A DNA stretch of 47,780 bases, taken from assembly GCA_007695015.1 (NCBI GenBank), contig REEN01000112.1, forward strand, positions 1 to 47,780, given 5' to 3'. The translations under genes and the position numbers were made by a program. The notes below the pieces were generated by a model. The model made no database searches. It saw only the letters and a list, made by a program, of their open reading frames with translations, and was not told the DNA's origin. Positions 34,926 to 44,101 of the stretch are shown in pieces; the first letter of the stretch is position 1, and each line of letters opens with the position of its first letter. The stretch is from Marinilabiliales bacterium. GTDB lineage: Bacteria > Bacteroidota > Bacteroidia > Bacteroidales > PUMT01.

Positions 34926-34950
34926 CTTATTAAAAAAATATTTTATTAAG
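34926..34950. promoter_or_regulatory. Inverted repeat between divergent adaptor and NagB-LmbE genes
   Basis: CTTATTAAAA and TTTTATTAAG form 10-bp arms with one mismatch around a 5-bp spacer, about midway between the two divergent starts (34829 and 35033). It could be an operator serving either promoter. AT-richness weakens the case. Confidence 0.35.
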
Positions 34951-35032
34951 TGCCTGTAATTTTTATAATTCTGACTAAAAATGTGTAATTTCATCCGCAT
35001 AAAACTTCTCTAACGTTTTAATTTGTACTGTT

Positions 35033-37360
35033 ATGCAAAAATATGAGCTCTCATCAGTCGAACAGACATTTTCCAAGCAGGCCGGAATCAGGAATATCAC
35101 CACAAAGATTCCTTACATTACTGTTGATAATTTCCCTAAACTTGGTTTGTTCACGGCTCTGCGCTTCATCGAATGGATATCTGAAAACCCGGAGGGTGTT
35201 ATAAGCCTCCCCACTGGTAAAACACCGGAGTATTTCATAAAGTGGACAAAAAGGATTATTGATAACTGGGAGGAGAGCCAGATAAAAGAGCTAAGGAAAT
35301 CGCACGGTCTTACCGCAAAGAAAAAACCTGGGTTCGATAAACTGCATTTTGTACAGATAGATGAGTTCTATCCAATAAGATCAACTCAGCACAATAGCTT
35401 CTACCATTATGTTAATGAATACTATATCAAGGGATTTGGACTGAACCCTGATAGGGCGCTCCTGATAAACTCAGACACTATCCCGCTTCCCGGAGGCAAG
35501 CATTTCACTGAGATCTTTCCCGATAATATTGTGGACCTTTCATTGAGATACAAGGAGGCCAGGACCGCCTTTGAAGCCATGCAGCAAAAGGCTGTGTTTG
35601 CTATTGATGACTGGTGTACCAGGTACGAAAAGGCTATAAAGGATAAAGGAGGTATTGGCTTTTTCCTGGGAGGGATTGGTCCGGACGGACATATAGCATT
35701 CAACACACGTGGTTCCGACCACCATTCAACCACAAGGCTTACAGCTACTAATTTTGAGACCCAGGCAGTTGCCGCCGGTGACCTTGGTGGTATCGAGGTG
35801 TCAAGGAACAGGCTGGTAATAACTGTCGGACTCCGAACCATTACGCAAAATCCCGATGCCGTAGCAATCATCTTTGCTGCCGGAGAGGCCAAGGCCCCGG
35901 TGGTTAAGGATGCTCTTGAAAAGGATAAATCGAATATATACCCCTCGACAGCCCTTCACGATCTCAGGAATTCCCGCTTCTACCTTACCACTGGCGCAGC
36001 TTCTATGCTGGAAGATAAGGTTGAGCTCTTTTACAGGACAGGCGGCTGGACCCATGAGAAAACCGAAAGAGCTGTAATAGATCTGTGCAAAAAGCTTGGA
36101 CGCTACGGCCATCATTTAACGGTTGATGATCTTAAAAAAGACAAGTATTGCAGCCAGATCCCCGGCCTTAACAACAATACTGTCAAAACCGTTATCGGAT
36201 CTATAAACGACAAGATAAGCAGAGGCATGGATAACGAGAACAACCAGGTTTATTATCATACCGGACCTCACCATGATGACATAATGCTCGGCATATTGCC
36301 CCACATACACAGGCTTCTCAGAAACGAAAACAATACAGCATATTTCTCAGTACTAACCTCAGGATTTACCGCTGTTACAAACAGTTTCCTTCGCGATGCC
36401 CTCGAAGACACCAAACAATTCCTTAACGAAGGCCTTATCCAGATGATTGAGTATCCTGACTTTTTCGAGATGGGGTATGGCCTGAAATGGGACAAGGATG
36501 TATATCACTTCCTGAACAAGGTAGCTTCGGGTGAACCATTTGAAAGGAGAAGGGGACTGGCTCACAGGATTGTAAGGTCGCTTGTTGTAATATACAAGCT
36601 AAAGGACAGAGAGGAGTTGCGTAATTGCATAGATGACATCCTCTCAATCCTCCGCAGAAGTTATGATGGAGAAAAGAATCACCCTGACATACAGACGCTT
36701 AAGGGCATGATCAGGGAGTTTGAAGAAGAACTGGTTTGGGCCCATTTCGGAGTACAGGTTAAAAATGTTCATCATCTCAGGCTTGGTTTCTATACAGGAG
36801 ATGTGTTTACCGCCCAGCCAGAAAGAGACAGGGATGTTAAACCGATTCTTGAAAAGCTCAAAAAGATCAATCCCTCGGTTATCAGCCTGGCATTTGATCC
36901 CGAGGGAAGCGGCCCCGACACCCACTATAAAGTACTCCAGGCGATTGCTGATGCCGTAAGATTGTGGGAAAAGGAAACTGACCTGTCTGCCCTGAGAATA
37001 TGGGGATACAGGAATGTCTGGTACAAATTCCACCCGGCAGAGGCTAATGTAATTGTTCCTGTATCGCTGAATGCAATGGCGGTTCTGGAAGATTCATTCA
37101 CCAACTGCTATCTCAGCCAGGTTGACGCATCATTTCCAAGCTATCAGCACGATGGCAAGTTCAGTGAACTGACAAAAAACACCTGGGTTGACCAGCTGAA
37201 GACAATACAGCTGCTGCTGGGCAAGAACTGGTTTTACCAGAGCCCGAGTCCGCGCATCAGGTCAACACATGGAATGCTCTATTTTAAAGAGATGACCGTC
37301 AGTGAATTCCTTGAAAGCGCAAGAGAACTGGAAAAATCAATGGAAGGCATAACTTTGTAA
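35033..37360 (+). CDS. NagB-like sugar-phosphate deaminase fused to an LmbE/PIG-L-type domain
   Basis: A 775-residue two-domain protein. Residues 30-340 form a glucosamine-6-phosphate deaminase-like domain: phosphate loop LPTGKTP (59-65), VQIDEFYP with Asp110, and GIGPDGHIAFN with Asp218 and His220. The Glu that completes the E. coli triad (Glu148, in NEP) is Thr225 here (NTR). Residues 400-700 form an LmbE-like domain with zinc motif PHHDD (412-416) and a later His631 in GPDTHYK. Bacteroidota have shorter NagB-LmbE fusions; this one has a large insert (460-570). The predicted job is deamination or isomerisation of an amino-sugar phosphate coupled to deacetylation, but the substrate may differ because of the Glu replacement. 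It sits between efflux genes on the opposite strand. Confidence 0.85.
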   Translation: MQKYELSSVEQTFSKQAGIRNITTKIPYITVDNFPKLGLFTALRFIEWISENPEGVISLPTGKTPEYFIKWTKRIIDNWEESQIKELRKSHGLTAKKKPGFDKLHFVQIDEFYPIRSTQHNSFYHYVNEYYIKGFGLNPDRALLINSDTIPLPGGKHFTEIFPDNIVDLSLRYKEARTAFEAMQQKAVFAIDDWCTRYEKAIKDKGGIGFFLGGIGPDGHIAFNTRGSDHHSTTRLTATNFETQAVAAGDLGGIEVSRNRLVITVGLRTITQNPDAVAIIFAAGEAKAPVVKDALEKDKSNIYPSTALHDLRNSRFYLTTGAASMLEDKVELFYRTGGWTHEKTERAVIDLCKKLGRYGHHLTVDDLKKDKYCSQIPGLNNNTVKTVIGSINDKISRGMDNENNQVYYHTGPHHDDIMLGILPHIHRLLRNENNTAYFSVLTSGFTAVTNSFLRDALEDTKQFLNEGLIQMIEYPDFFEMGYGLKWDKDVYHFLNKVASGEPFERRRGLAHRIVRSLVVIYKLKDREELRNCIDDILSILRRSYDGEKNHPDIQTLKGMIREFEEELVWAHFGVQVKNVHHLRLGFYTGDVFTAQPERDRDVKPILEKLKKINPSVISLAFDPEGSGPDTHYKVLQAIADAVRLWEKETDLSALRIWGYRNVWYKFHPAEANVIVPVSLNAMAVLEDSFTNCYLSQVDASFPSYQHDGKFSELTKNTWVDQLKTIQLLLGKNWFYQSPSPRIRSTHGMLYFKEMTVSEFLESARELEKSMEGITL

Positions 37361-37365
37361 GGACC

Positions 37366-38802
37366 TCATTCAAAAACATACAGGGCAGCGACCCTTTCAT
37401 ATTCAGCGTAACCGGAGAAGAATTCGTACCTGCAGATAGCCAGGTTTATTTCTGCATTTGTCATACCTGTGCGTGCATCAATATACTCAATCAGCTGCGC
37501 CTCGCCGGCTGCATATCTTTTTTCAGTTATCCGGAATGCTGAAGTGGCAGATTTCAGTCGTGCTTCGGCAGCATCAACAGCCTTCGCCGATGCCTCGAGA
37601 TCATACCATGCGTTTATAACCTGGAGGTTTAGCTTCTCTTCTGTCTCCCTGTGGATCAACCCGGCTATATTACTCCGTATCTTTGCCTGCTGGATTGAAG
37701 CACGGTTCTGGAATCCTTCAAAAAGAGGCCAGCTGAGAACAATTGATGCCAGCATGAAATCATCATCCCTGCCAAATGAATAGGTAGTACCCAGCAGGCC
37801 ATACTCGACGACAGCTGTTAATCTCGGATACCTGTTCGATTGCACAAGCCTTTCATAATCAGAGGCCAGATCTATCATCCGCCCCGTTCGTGCAAGTTCC
37901 TCACGGTCTTCTGCACCTGACATCCTTTCTGCCTGAGGTTTTATAACTAAGTCCCTGTAATATAGCGCACTCATCTCTATAGGGGTGTCAGCAGAACGAT
38001 TTAAAAGGAAATTGAACCATGCAGCAGCAGTTTTCCGCTTACCTGCTGCATCGGCACGTTGCTGCAGGGCTGCAGATATCTCTGCCTGCGATCTGTATAA
38101 GTAATCATCAGTCACCATGTCGTTTGCAGCGAGCAGACCGGTAACGCGCAGGTTCTCATTAAGAAGTTCAATGGTTTCTTCAATTATCCTCTCAACTTTG
38201 CCCGATTTCAGGTAATTGAAATAGGCTTTTTTGATCTCGGCAACAAGAGCTCTTCTGTATATTTCGACATCAATATGCCCGATTTCCGTTTCATGCTCCC
38301 TGATCCTTCGGTTATACCATATTTCAGGATTAACCAGCGGCTGAACGACCCTGAATTTGGTCTCCTGTTCTCTTGGTCTGTAAAAATAGAAATATTCGTT
38401 ATCGATGTCCGGAAAATCCGCTGTACCGGTAAGCATATTCAATGTTGAATAAACCGGATTCAGGAGGTCTCCAACCGGGAGCTCTATAACCCGTCCACCC
38501 CTGGCCAGGGTATACCGCATATTGAAGCTCAGCGCAGGATAGAAAAGTCCCCTTGCTTCATTCAGAAGCTCGAGGCTCAATTTATAGTTCTCCCTTTTTT
38601 GCTGCAGGGCAAGATTGTTTTCCAGGCCGTGCCTTATGTAATAATCAAGAATATCTGCATCATCAGCTCCTGCATGCTCATTATGCCCGGCATAGTACTC
38701 ATCAGACAGAGGCCGGCAATCCACCCCGATACTATTCCCGGAAGTGACAGCAATATTTAAACTAAAAATCAATATAATAAACCCTAACAAACTTAATAAC
38801 AT
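37366..38802 (-). CDS. TolC-family outer-membrane efflux protein
   Basis: A 478-residue protein with an N-terminal signal segment (residues 2-18). Two long helical repeats are visible: NNLALQQKRENYKLSLELLNEARGLFYP ending in strand-forming residues (about 55-100), and the second-half counterpart VNAGEARLKSATSAF-like helix near 420. The pattern NEARGLFYPALSF is typical of TolC hairpins. It forms the exit duct through the periplasm and outer membrane, presumably for the RND pump and adaptor downstream on the same strand, although the NagB-LmbE gene now separates them. It ends 5 bp from that convergent gene. Confidence 0.9.
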   Translation of the reverse strand: MLLSLLGFIILIFSLNIAVTSGNSIGVDCRPLSDEYYAGHNEHAGADDADILDYYIRHGLENNLALQQKRENYKLSLELLNEARGLFYPALSFNMRYTLARGGRVIELPVGDLLNPVYSTLNMLTGTADFPDIDNEYFYFYRPREQETKFRVVQPLVNPEIWYNRRIREHETEIGHIDVEIYRRALVAEIKKAYFNYLKSGKVERIIEETIELLNENLRVTGLLAANDMVTDDYLYRSQAEISAALQQRADAAGKRKTAAAWFNFLLNRSADTPIEMSALYYRDLVIKPQAERMSGAEDREELARTGRMIDLASDYERLVQSNRYPRLTAVVEYGLLGTTYSFGRDDDFMLASIVLSWPLFEGFQNRASIQQAKIRSNIAGLIHRETEEKLNLQVINAWYDLEASAKAVDAAEARLKSATSAFRITEKRYAAGEAQLIEYIDARTGMTNAEINLAICRYEFFSGYAEYERVAALYVFE

Positions 38803-38839
38803 AACACTAAGGTTTTATATATTTCCTGCAAATCACCCT

Positions 38840-39778
38840 CTACAGTCTTTTCTCAGCGATCCTTTCAATGATCCATATTGTCAGAAGGCCTGCTAAGATC
38901 AATAACAATGAAGTCAATACTTCTGCAGAGACAGATTCCGGAATATACCTGCTATAGTTTTCAATCACAGGAGTCCCGTCAGTCCGCGTCACAAGGTTCC
39001 CCATATCATCGGTCCTGTATATGGGATTTTTCCATGGCCATAAAATAAAGAGTGATCCGGCAATAAAGCCCGTAAGCGCCCCGAGGGTCTGATCCCTGAA
39101 TTTCCCGAAAATCCAGGACAGGAAATGCGAAAATGCAAGAAGTCCTGTCACAATTCCCGCCAGTACAGGCAGCAGGATATCTGCTCTTAGTTCATTAACA
39201 GCCTCTATAGCAACAAGTTCATAATTCCCCATAAGTATCAGGATAAATGAACCTGACAAGCCGGGCAGGATCATGGAACACACAGCTACCATACCGCATA
39301 AGATGAGATAGAAGATATTCTCACTTCCTTCAGCCGGACTCATACCTGATATCCAGACAGCCGTTGAAGTCCCCGCCACAAAAAGCACGAATACGGAAAC
39401 CGTCCACTTTTCAGTTCTTTTGCCCACAAAATATACAGATGCCAGGATCAATCCGAAAAAATAGGACCAGACGTAAACAGGGAAGTTGGCAAACAGATAG
39501 CCCAGAATCCTTGCCAGGGTAAAAACGCTGAGTACTGCGCCTGAAAAGACTGCAACAAGAAACCAGAAGTTTATCCTGTCTGCAAACGATATGAATTTAC
39601 CCTTCAGCAGAAGTCCGATTGCAATATGATCTATTGACCTGACAGAATGAATAAGCCTTTCAAACACTCCCGTTATAAGTGCAATGGTACCCCCCGATAC
39701 ACCCGGAATAACATTTGCAGCCCCCATCGCAAAACCTTTCATGGTCAGAATGAGGTATTCCTTTAAGCTGTTTATCAT
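38840..39778 (-). CDS. DUF368 membrane protein (PopT-type undecaprenyl-phosphate translocase)
   Basis: A 312-residue polytopic protein of the DUF368 family, recently linked to recycling of undecaprenyl phosphate across the inner membrane. The duplicated family motif is visible: NVIPGVSGGTIALITG at 22-37 and MILPGLSGSFILILMG about 150 residues later. About eight hydrophobic helices. It lies 12 bp downstream of the ComA-like gene and 37 bp upstream of tolC, all on the minus strand. It supports cell-wall and glycan synthesis. Confidence 0.9.
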   Translation of the reverse strand: MINSLKEYLILTMKGFAMGAANVIPGVSGGTIALITGVFERLIHSVRSIDHIAIGLLLKGKFISFADRINFWFLVAVFSGAVLSVFTLARILGYLFANFPVYVWSYFFGLILASVYFVGKRTEKWTVSVFVLFVAGTSTAVWISGMSPAEGSENIFYLILCGMVAVCSMILPGLSGSFILILMGNYELVAIEAVNELRADILLPVLAGIVTGLLAFSHFLSWIFGKFRDQTLGALTGFIAGSLFILWPWKNPIYRTDDMGNLVTRTDGTPVIENYSRYIPESVSAEVLTSLLLILAGLLTIWIIERIAEKRL

Positions 39779-39790
39779 GAACGACTGATT

Positions 39791-40564
39791 TTACCTTCCG
39801 GGAGTTCCTCCTGTGAAGTCAGTGAGGGTATCGCCCCTGAGGCCAAGCCTCAGGGCCTCCATGGCAAATACCTCGTCTGGAGCAATATTACCAAGGTTAA
39901 CATTGGCGCCCAGCATCTTAATAAAATATACCTGCTGATTCTTAACCGGAGCTTCCCAGATTACATTTGCCGGATCAATATTGCCGGTTATATCATTTAT
40001 AAGTCCGGTATTAGCAGAGCCATCGGCATTGTATATACCAACAGTACCGCTTTCACGGGCTTCGGCAATTACCTTCCATGAGCCCGCCATGATCTCGGTC
40101 TGCATCATTGAGACCCAGCTTTCAACCGGGATAACCACTCCTGATATTTTTGATCCCACCTCAGAAAGCACCTGGAAGTCATTTGCCAGAATCCTGATAC
40201 ATTCGAGCTTTTTATCATGTTCAATAGTCACCGTACCATCTGACACCTCGACCAGGTCGAGCCTGTAACGGCTGACAAACTTCCTGAATTCATCAAACAT
40301 CCCCCGCATGTAAAATATTTCGAACAAGGTGCCGCCGAAATAGGGCCTTATTCCTCCCTGGCGGTAAACATCCAGCTTCTCCTCAAGGTTTCTGGTAATG
40401 AGTGCAGTGCCAAAACCAAGCTTCACAAAATCGGTAAACTCACCCGATGTTTTAACAAATTCAGAAGCCTGAAAAACACTCAGCCCCTTATCCATCATCA
40501 TGGTAATACCGTACTCTCTTGGCTTTGACAACCTGCTGGGTATATGGGGTATGTTATAGTTCAT
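39791..40564 (-). CDS. Phosphosulfolactate synthase-like protein (ComA family)
   Basis: A 257-residue TIM-barrel protein of the ComA family, which condenses sulfite with phosphoenolpyruvate to give phosphosulfolactate. Family stretches include YGITMMMDKGLS, FVKLGFGTALI, PYFGGTLFEIFYMRG, VEVSDGTV, and IWEAPVKNQQVYFIKMLGANVNLGNI. Length is normal. In methanogens the product leads to coenzyme M. Bacteroidota do not make coenzyme M, so sulfolactate or cysteate for sulfonolipids is a possible use, but that is inference. It lies 5 bp after the TPR gene and 12 bp before the DUF368 gene. Confidence 0.88.
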   Translation of the reverse strand: MNYNIPHIPSRLSKPREYGITMMMDKGLSVFQASEFVKTSGEFTDFVKLGFGTALITRNLEEKLDVYRQGGIRPYFGGTLFEIFYMRGMFDEFRKFVSRYRLDLVEVSDGTVTIEHDKKLECIRILANDFQVLSEVGSKISGVVIPVESWVSMMQTEIMAGSWKVIAEARESGTVGIYNADGSANTGLINDITGNIDPANVIWEAPVKNQQVYFIKMLGANVNLGNIAPDEVFAMEALRLGLRGDTLTDFTGGTPGR

Positions 40565-40569
40565 ATAAA

Positions 40570-42003
40570 CTATTTATCTAATTGTTCGCCGGAGTTCCCT
40601 TTAGACTCCCCCATGACCCTGATCACTGTCTTGTGCCGGACTGCCGGAGGATACCATTCATAAAAGTCCTTATGCATTTCATAATTCAGAGAAAGGGCGA
40701 TACGGAGGAAGTGCCCGGCCAGGCTGTTATTTCGTAACATCAGGTATAATGCGGCCAGCCTGTAGCTGATATCTGGCGAATCAGGATTGAGGATGACTGC
40801 CTCCCTGAGTATTTCAACAGCACCGTCATAATCATTCATCTCCCTGAAAACCTCCGATAGATGAAGCCATGATTCAAGATCGCCGGAGTCAATTTCAACA
40901 GCCTTCCGGTAAGCGGCAACTGCATCTTTCCTGTTTCCCATCTTTAAATGCACATTACCAGAAGCAAACCAGTATTCGGAGTTGTCAGGAAATAGCTCTA
41001 TGGCTTTTTTGATTCCGGTCAGGCTTGCATCGAAATCCCCGGTAGCAAACATCACCATGCCTATCCCGAACCATGCATCCGGGTAACCATTGTTGATCCC
41101 GATCGTTTTATGATAATAATCCAGGGCATTATCCCACTGTTCAAGTTTTTCATAACACTCCCCTATATAACAGGTGACCTGTTCGTTGTCGTTCTCAATG
41201 TGAAGGAGTCTGAGGTATACTTCGATTGCTGCCCTGTGCCTTCCGCTGTTTGCAAGCGTGTTGGCCTTGTTGAACCAGGCCGAGGCAAATTCATCATCCA
41301 GTGCAATTGCAAAATCATAAGCTTCAATGGCCTTGTCATATTCATCAATGCCATTATAAAGCACCCCAAGGTTATACCATACATTTTCGGAGAAGGGATC
41401 CATATCAAGGTACTTGTTATAGTACTCTGCGGCAGTGGCAGGGCTGCCTGTCCTTTCAAAGCAATAGGCGATATCGTAAATAATTGAAAGGTTGTCAGGC
41501 TCCAGCTCATACGCCCTCAGAAGAAAGGAGAGTGCAGATTCAAAGTCATTTTTCTGTTCAAAAACTACGGATATATTATAAATAAGCCCTGCCTTGCCAT
41601 CATCCGTCAGCGCAATTGCCCTGTCAAACTGGCTGATAGACTCCTCTTTCATACCGGCAAGATTTAACGAAACACCTTTGGTAAAAAAAACCTCAGGATT
41701 ATTCAGTTCAATTCTTTCCAGTGCTTTTAATATGTTCAGTGCCTCATGGGGCCTCGACTTCTCATTCAGAACCATGGCCTTTTTAAGCTGAAGCGGAGTC
41801 GATGACGGATGCTGCCTGAGTGAGTGCTGCACGGCACTGAATGCCCTGTTGTGTCTTCCGGCATTCAAATAATGCTCGATAATCTCCTCAAATTCATCAA
41901 CATCAAAGTAGCAGCGTTCCCTGCCCGATATCATTCCCTCATACCTGGAGACCAATTCCTTTATACTGCTGTCGCTGTAATAATGCTCCCTGTCATCACT
42001 CAT
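40570..42003 (-). CDS. TPR-repeat protein
   Basis: A 477-residue protein made mostly of tetratricopeptide repeats. At least nine units can be followed, for example EKSRPHEALNILKAL, NDFESALSFLLRAYELEPDN, DEYDKAIEAYDFAIALDDEFASAWFNKANT, EQWDNALDYYHKTIGINNGYPDAWFGIG and GNRKDAVAAYRKAVEIDSGD (each cut short here). No signal peptide or membrane helix, so it is a cytoplasmic scaffold. It ends 5 bp upstream of the ComA-like gene. Its partners are unknown. Confidence 0.92.
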   Translation of the reverse strand: MSDDREHYYSDSSIKELVSRYEGMISGRERCYFDVDEFEEIIEHYLNAGRHNRAFSAVQHSLRQHPSSTPLQLKKAMVLNEKSRPHEALNILKALERIELNNPEVFFTKGVSLNLAGMKEESISQFDRAIALTDDGKAGLIYNISVVFEQKNDFESALSFLLRAYELEPDNLSIIYDIAYCFERTGSPATAAEYYNKYLDMDPFSENVWYNLGVLYNGIDEYDKAIEAYDFAIALDDEFASAWFNKANTLANSGRHRAAIEVYLRLLHIENDNEQVTCYIGECYEKLEQWDNALDYYHKTIGINNGYPDAWFGIGMVMFATGDFDASLTGIKKAIELFPDNSEYWFASGNVHLKMGNRKDAVAAYRKAVEIDSGDLESWLHLSEVFREMNDYDGAVEILREAVILNPDSPDISYRLAALYLMLRNNSLAGHFLRIALSLNYEMHKDFYEWYPPAVRHKTVIRVMGESKGNSGEQLDK

Positions 42004-42152
42004 TACAGGATATGTTTAATTAATTTCTGTGCAGTGCAAAAGTAGCAATTTAATATTGTCTTATTATCAAATGTACTTTCAAAACATAAACAACCTGTAA
42101 CCCCGGAATATTTTTTTTTAACAACTAATGAACATGGAGTCAAAAAACTGAC

Positions 42153-42160
42153 TATATTTG
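42153..42160 (+). promoter_or_regulatory. Putative -7 element of the coiled-coil protein gene
   Basis: TATATTTG matches TAnnTTTG exactly, 68 bp before the ATG at 42229. The implied leader is about 60 nt. It lies in the 225-bp divergent region shared with the TPR gene. Confidence 0.45.
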
Positions 42161-42228
42161 CTTTATCTTTTAATTTATATTAATTTGCATCTGAAAAGAG
42201 CCGGGAACAATCATTAAATTATATCACA

Positions 42229-43131
42229 ATGGAAAATTACAGGGAGAAACGCCTTGAGCGCCAGCTCAAATCTCAGCAAAGTACGAGCATCGTTATTGCA
42301 GTGATCCTGCTGCTCTCAATACTGGGCAACGTATTCCTTTTTGTTCGCAACAGCACCATGAACAACCAGAATGAGGAGCTGGACAGGCAGCTTACGGCGA
42401 TGACAACCGAAAAAGAGGCAGTCGAACAGGCCAATGCCCAGCTGAAGGCAGATATCAATGACCTCAACAATCAGATCAATGTAGTAAGAGAGAGTGCGGC
42501 CGCTCTCGAGGCTGAGATCAACACACGGGATTCCCGTATAGCAAGGCTGCGAAACCAGGTAGCAGAAATAGACCAGTTGCGCCAGCAGGTGGCCGAACTT
42601 GAATCCCTCAGGGAAGAATTCAGCAGGCTTGAAGAGGAGAGGCAGCAGCTTATGGAAGATCTTCAGCAGTTGAATGAAAAGCTTGCTGAAATGGAGACCA
42701 GGCACCAGGCACTCCTGGCAAGGGTTGAGGAGGCAACCTACCTGAAGGCCTATAATGTGTGTGTATTCAACCTGAGGGACAGGTGGCTGGGAAGACCGGT
42801 AACCATGGAGCTTGCAAGAAGGGTAAACCGTACAATCGTCAGTTTTGAGATAAACGGAAACATCCTTGTAGAGCCCGGACAGAAAGAGATACATCTTATA
42901 CTGACCGATCCGGCAGGCAATGTGGTTAACGGCACACAGGAAACTTTCATGATCTCCGGATCAGGCAACACGAGCCAGTATACCAAATTCAGTACCATCG
43001 AGTACAACAGGCAATCGGTGCCCCTTAACTACACCATCGTGCATGAGGACAGGCTTGATTCAGGGACATTCCTCATGGAGGTTTATATTGACGGGGTGTT
43101 GTCAGGTGGAAAGGAATTCAGCCTTGAATAA
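42229..43131 (+). CDS. Membrane-anchored coiled-coil protein
   Basis: A 300-residue protein. One membrane helix near the N-terminus (residues 21-39, IVIAVILLLSILGNVFLFV) is followed by a long heptad-patterned coiled coil, roughly 45-170, rich in Gln, Glu and Leu. The C-terminal 120 residues are beta-rich (LRDRWLGRPVTMELARRV ... TNYTIVHEDR-like strands), probably a small beta-sandwich on the far side of the membrane. The shape suits a periplasmic tether or assembly factor. I do not recognise the family. Single gene, with a terminator hairpin just downstream. Confidence 0.8.
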   Translation: MENYREKRLERQLKSQQSTSIVIAVILLLSILGNVFLFVRNSTMNNQNEELDRQLTAMTTEKEAVEQANAQLKADINDLNNQINVVRESAAALEAEINTRDSRIARLRNQVAEIDQLRQQVAELESLREEFSRLEEERQQLMEDLQQLNEKLAEMETRHQALLARVEEATYLKAYNVCVFNLRDRWLGRPVTMELARRVNRTIVSFEINGNILVEPGQKEIHLILTDPAGNVVNGTQETFMISGSGNTSQYTKFSTIEYNRQSVPLNYTIVHEDRLDSGTFLMEVYIDGVLSGGKEFSLE

Positions 43132-43176
43132 AGGGATATTATCACCCTAAGGTCAAATAAAAAGAAAATGCATTCC

Positions 43177-44058
43177 CTAGCTGCCGGTATTTGCCACGGC
43201 AGCTTTTAATGTATTTGTAAGCAGTGCAACTATTGTCATCGGTCCCACTCCACCTGGTACCGGTGTAATATGGCTGCATTTTGGAGCTACCTCATCGAAC
43301 ATTACATCACCAATCAGTTTCCAGCCTGATTTGGTTTTATCCGATTTCACCCTTGAAATACCTACATCAATAACAACGGCTCCCTCCTTTACCATGTTAC
43401 CTGTTACGAATTGGGGCCTGCCGAGCGCTGCCACAAGAATGTCAGCCTGGCGGCAGATATCCTCAAGGTTCCTGGTTCTGCTGTGGCAGATAGTAACCGT
43501 TGCATCGCCCGGATAGCCTTTATGAGACATCAGAGCAGCCAGGGGCTTGCCAACTATATTGCTCCTGCCTATTATAACACAGTGTTTCCCTGATGTCACT
43601 ATCTCATATCTTTTCAGAAGCTCCAGTATGCCGTATGGTGTAGCGGATAGAAATGCGGGACGGCCAATAAACATTTTACCAACATTAACCGGATGGAACC
43701 CGTCAACATCCTTTTCAGCACTGATCCTTTCAATAACCCTCTGCTCAGGAATATGACCGGGTAGCGGAAGCTGCACAATCATTCCATCTATATCGGTATT
43801 GCTGTTTATCTCATCTATTTTTTCAAGGAGCATGTCTTCCGTTGTCTGTTCTTCAAGCCTTATGACAGTACTTCTGAAACCAACTTCATCGCACGCCCTG
43901 GCCTTATGCGCCACATAAGTTTCGCTGGCCCCGTCGTTTCCTACAATAACAGCAGCAAGATGCGGGATCTTCCCTCCCGATTTCCTGATCTTTTGAACCT
44001 CTGCAGCAATCTCTTTCTTTATCTGCCCCCCAACTTTCTTGCCGTCAAGTAATATCAT
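43177..44058 (-). CDS. folD: Methylenetetrahydrofolate dehydrogenase/cyclohydrolase
   Basis: A 293-residue bifunctional folate enzyme. Catalytic Lys52 lies in [16 protein letters not shown]. Other signatures are [25 protein letters not shown], the NADP-binding [17 protein letters not shown], and the C-terminal [16 protein letters not shown]-type motif (here [12 protein letters not shown]). It interconverts 5,10-methylene- and 10-formyl-tetrahydrofolate in the cytoplasm. It follows ffh on the same strand at about 43 bp. Confidence 0.96.
   Translation of the reverse strand: MILLDGKKVGGQIKKEIAAEVQKIRKSGGKIPHLAAVIVGNDGASETYVAHKARACDEVGFRSTVIRLEEQTTEDMLLEKIDEINSNTDIDGMIVQLPLPGHIPEQRVIERISAEKDVDGFHPVNVGKMFIGRPAFLSATPYGILELLKRYEIVTSGKHCVIIGRSNIVGKPLAALMSHKGYPGDATVTICHSRTRNLEDICRQADILVAALGRPQFVTGNMVKEGAVVIDVGISRVKSDKTKSGWKLIGDVMFDEVAPKCSHITPVPGGVGPMTIVALLTNTLKAAVANTGS
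43179..43207 (+). terminator. Terminator hairpin overlapping the 3' end of folD
   Basis: AGCTGCCG pairs perfectly with CGGCAGCT (8 bp) around a 10-base loop, followed by TTTT on the plus strand. It should end the coiled-coil gene transcript. The stem lies inside the last codons of the convergent folD gene. Confidence 0.55.
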
Positions 44059-44101
44059 GATACATAGTTTTTTAAATGAGCAGGTTGCAATTCCTGCAGA
44101 T

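Noticed and set aside
34830-35000. 57-residue N-terminal extension of the efflux adaptor
   Set aside because: The downstream ATG gives a clean lipoprotein signal; the extension covers AT-rich promoter DNA.
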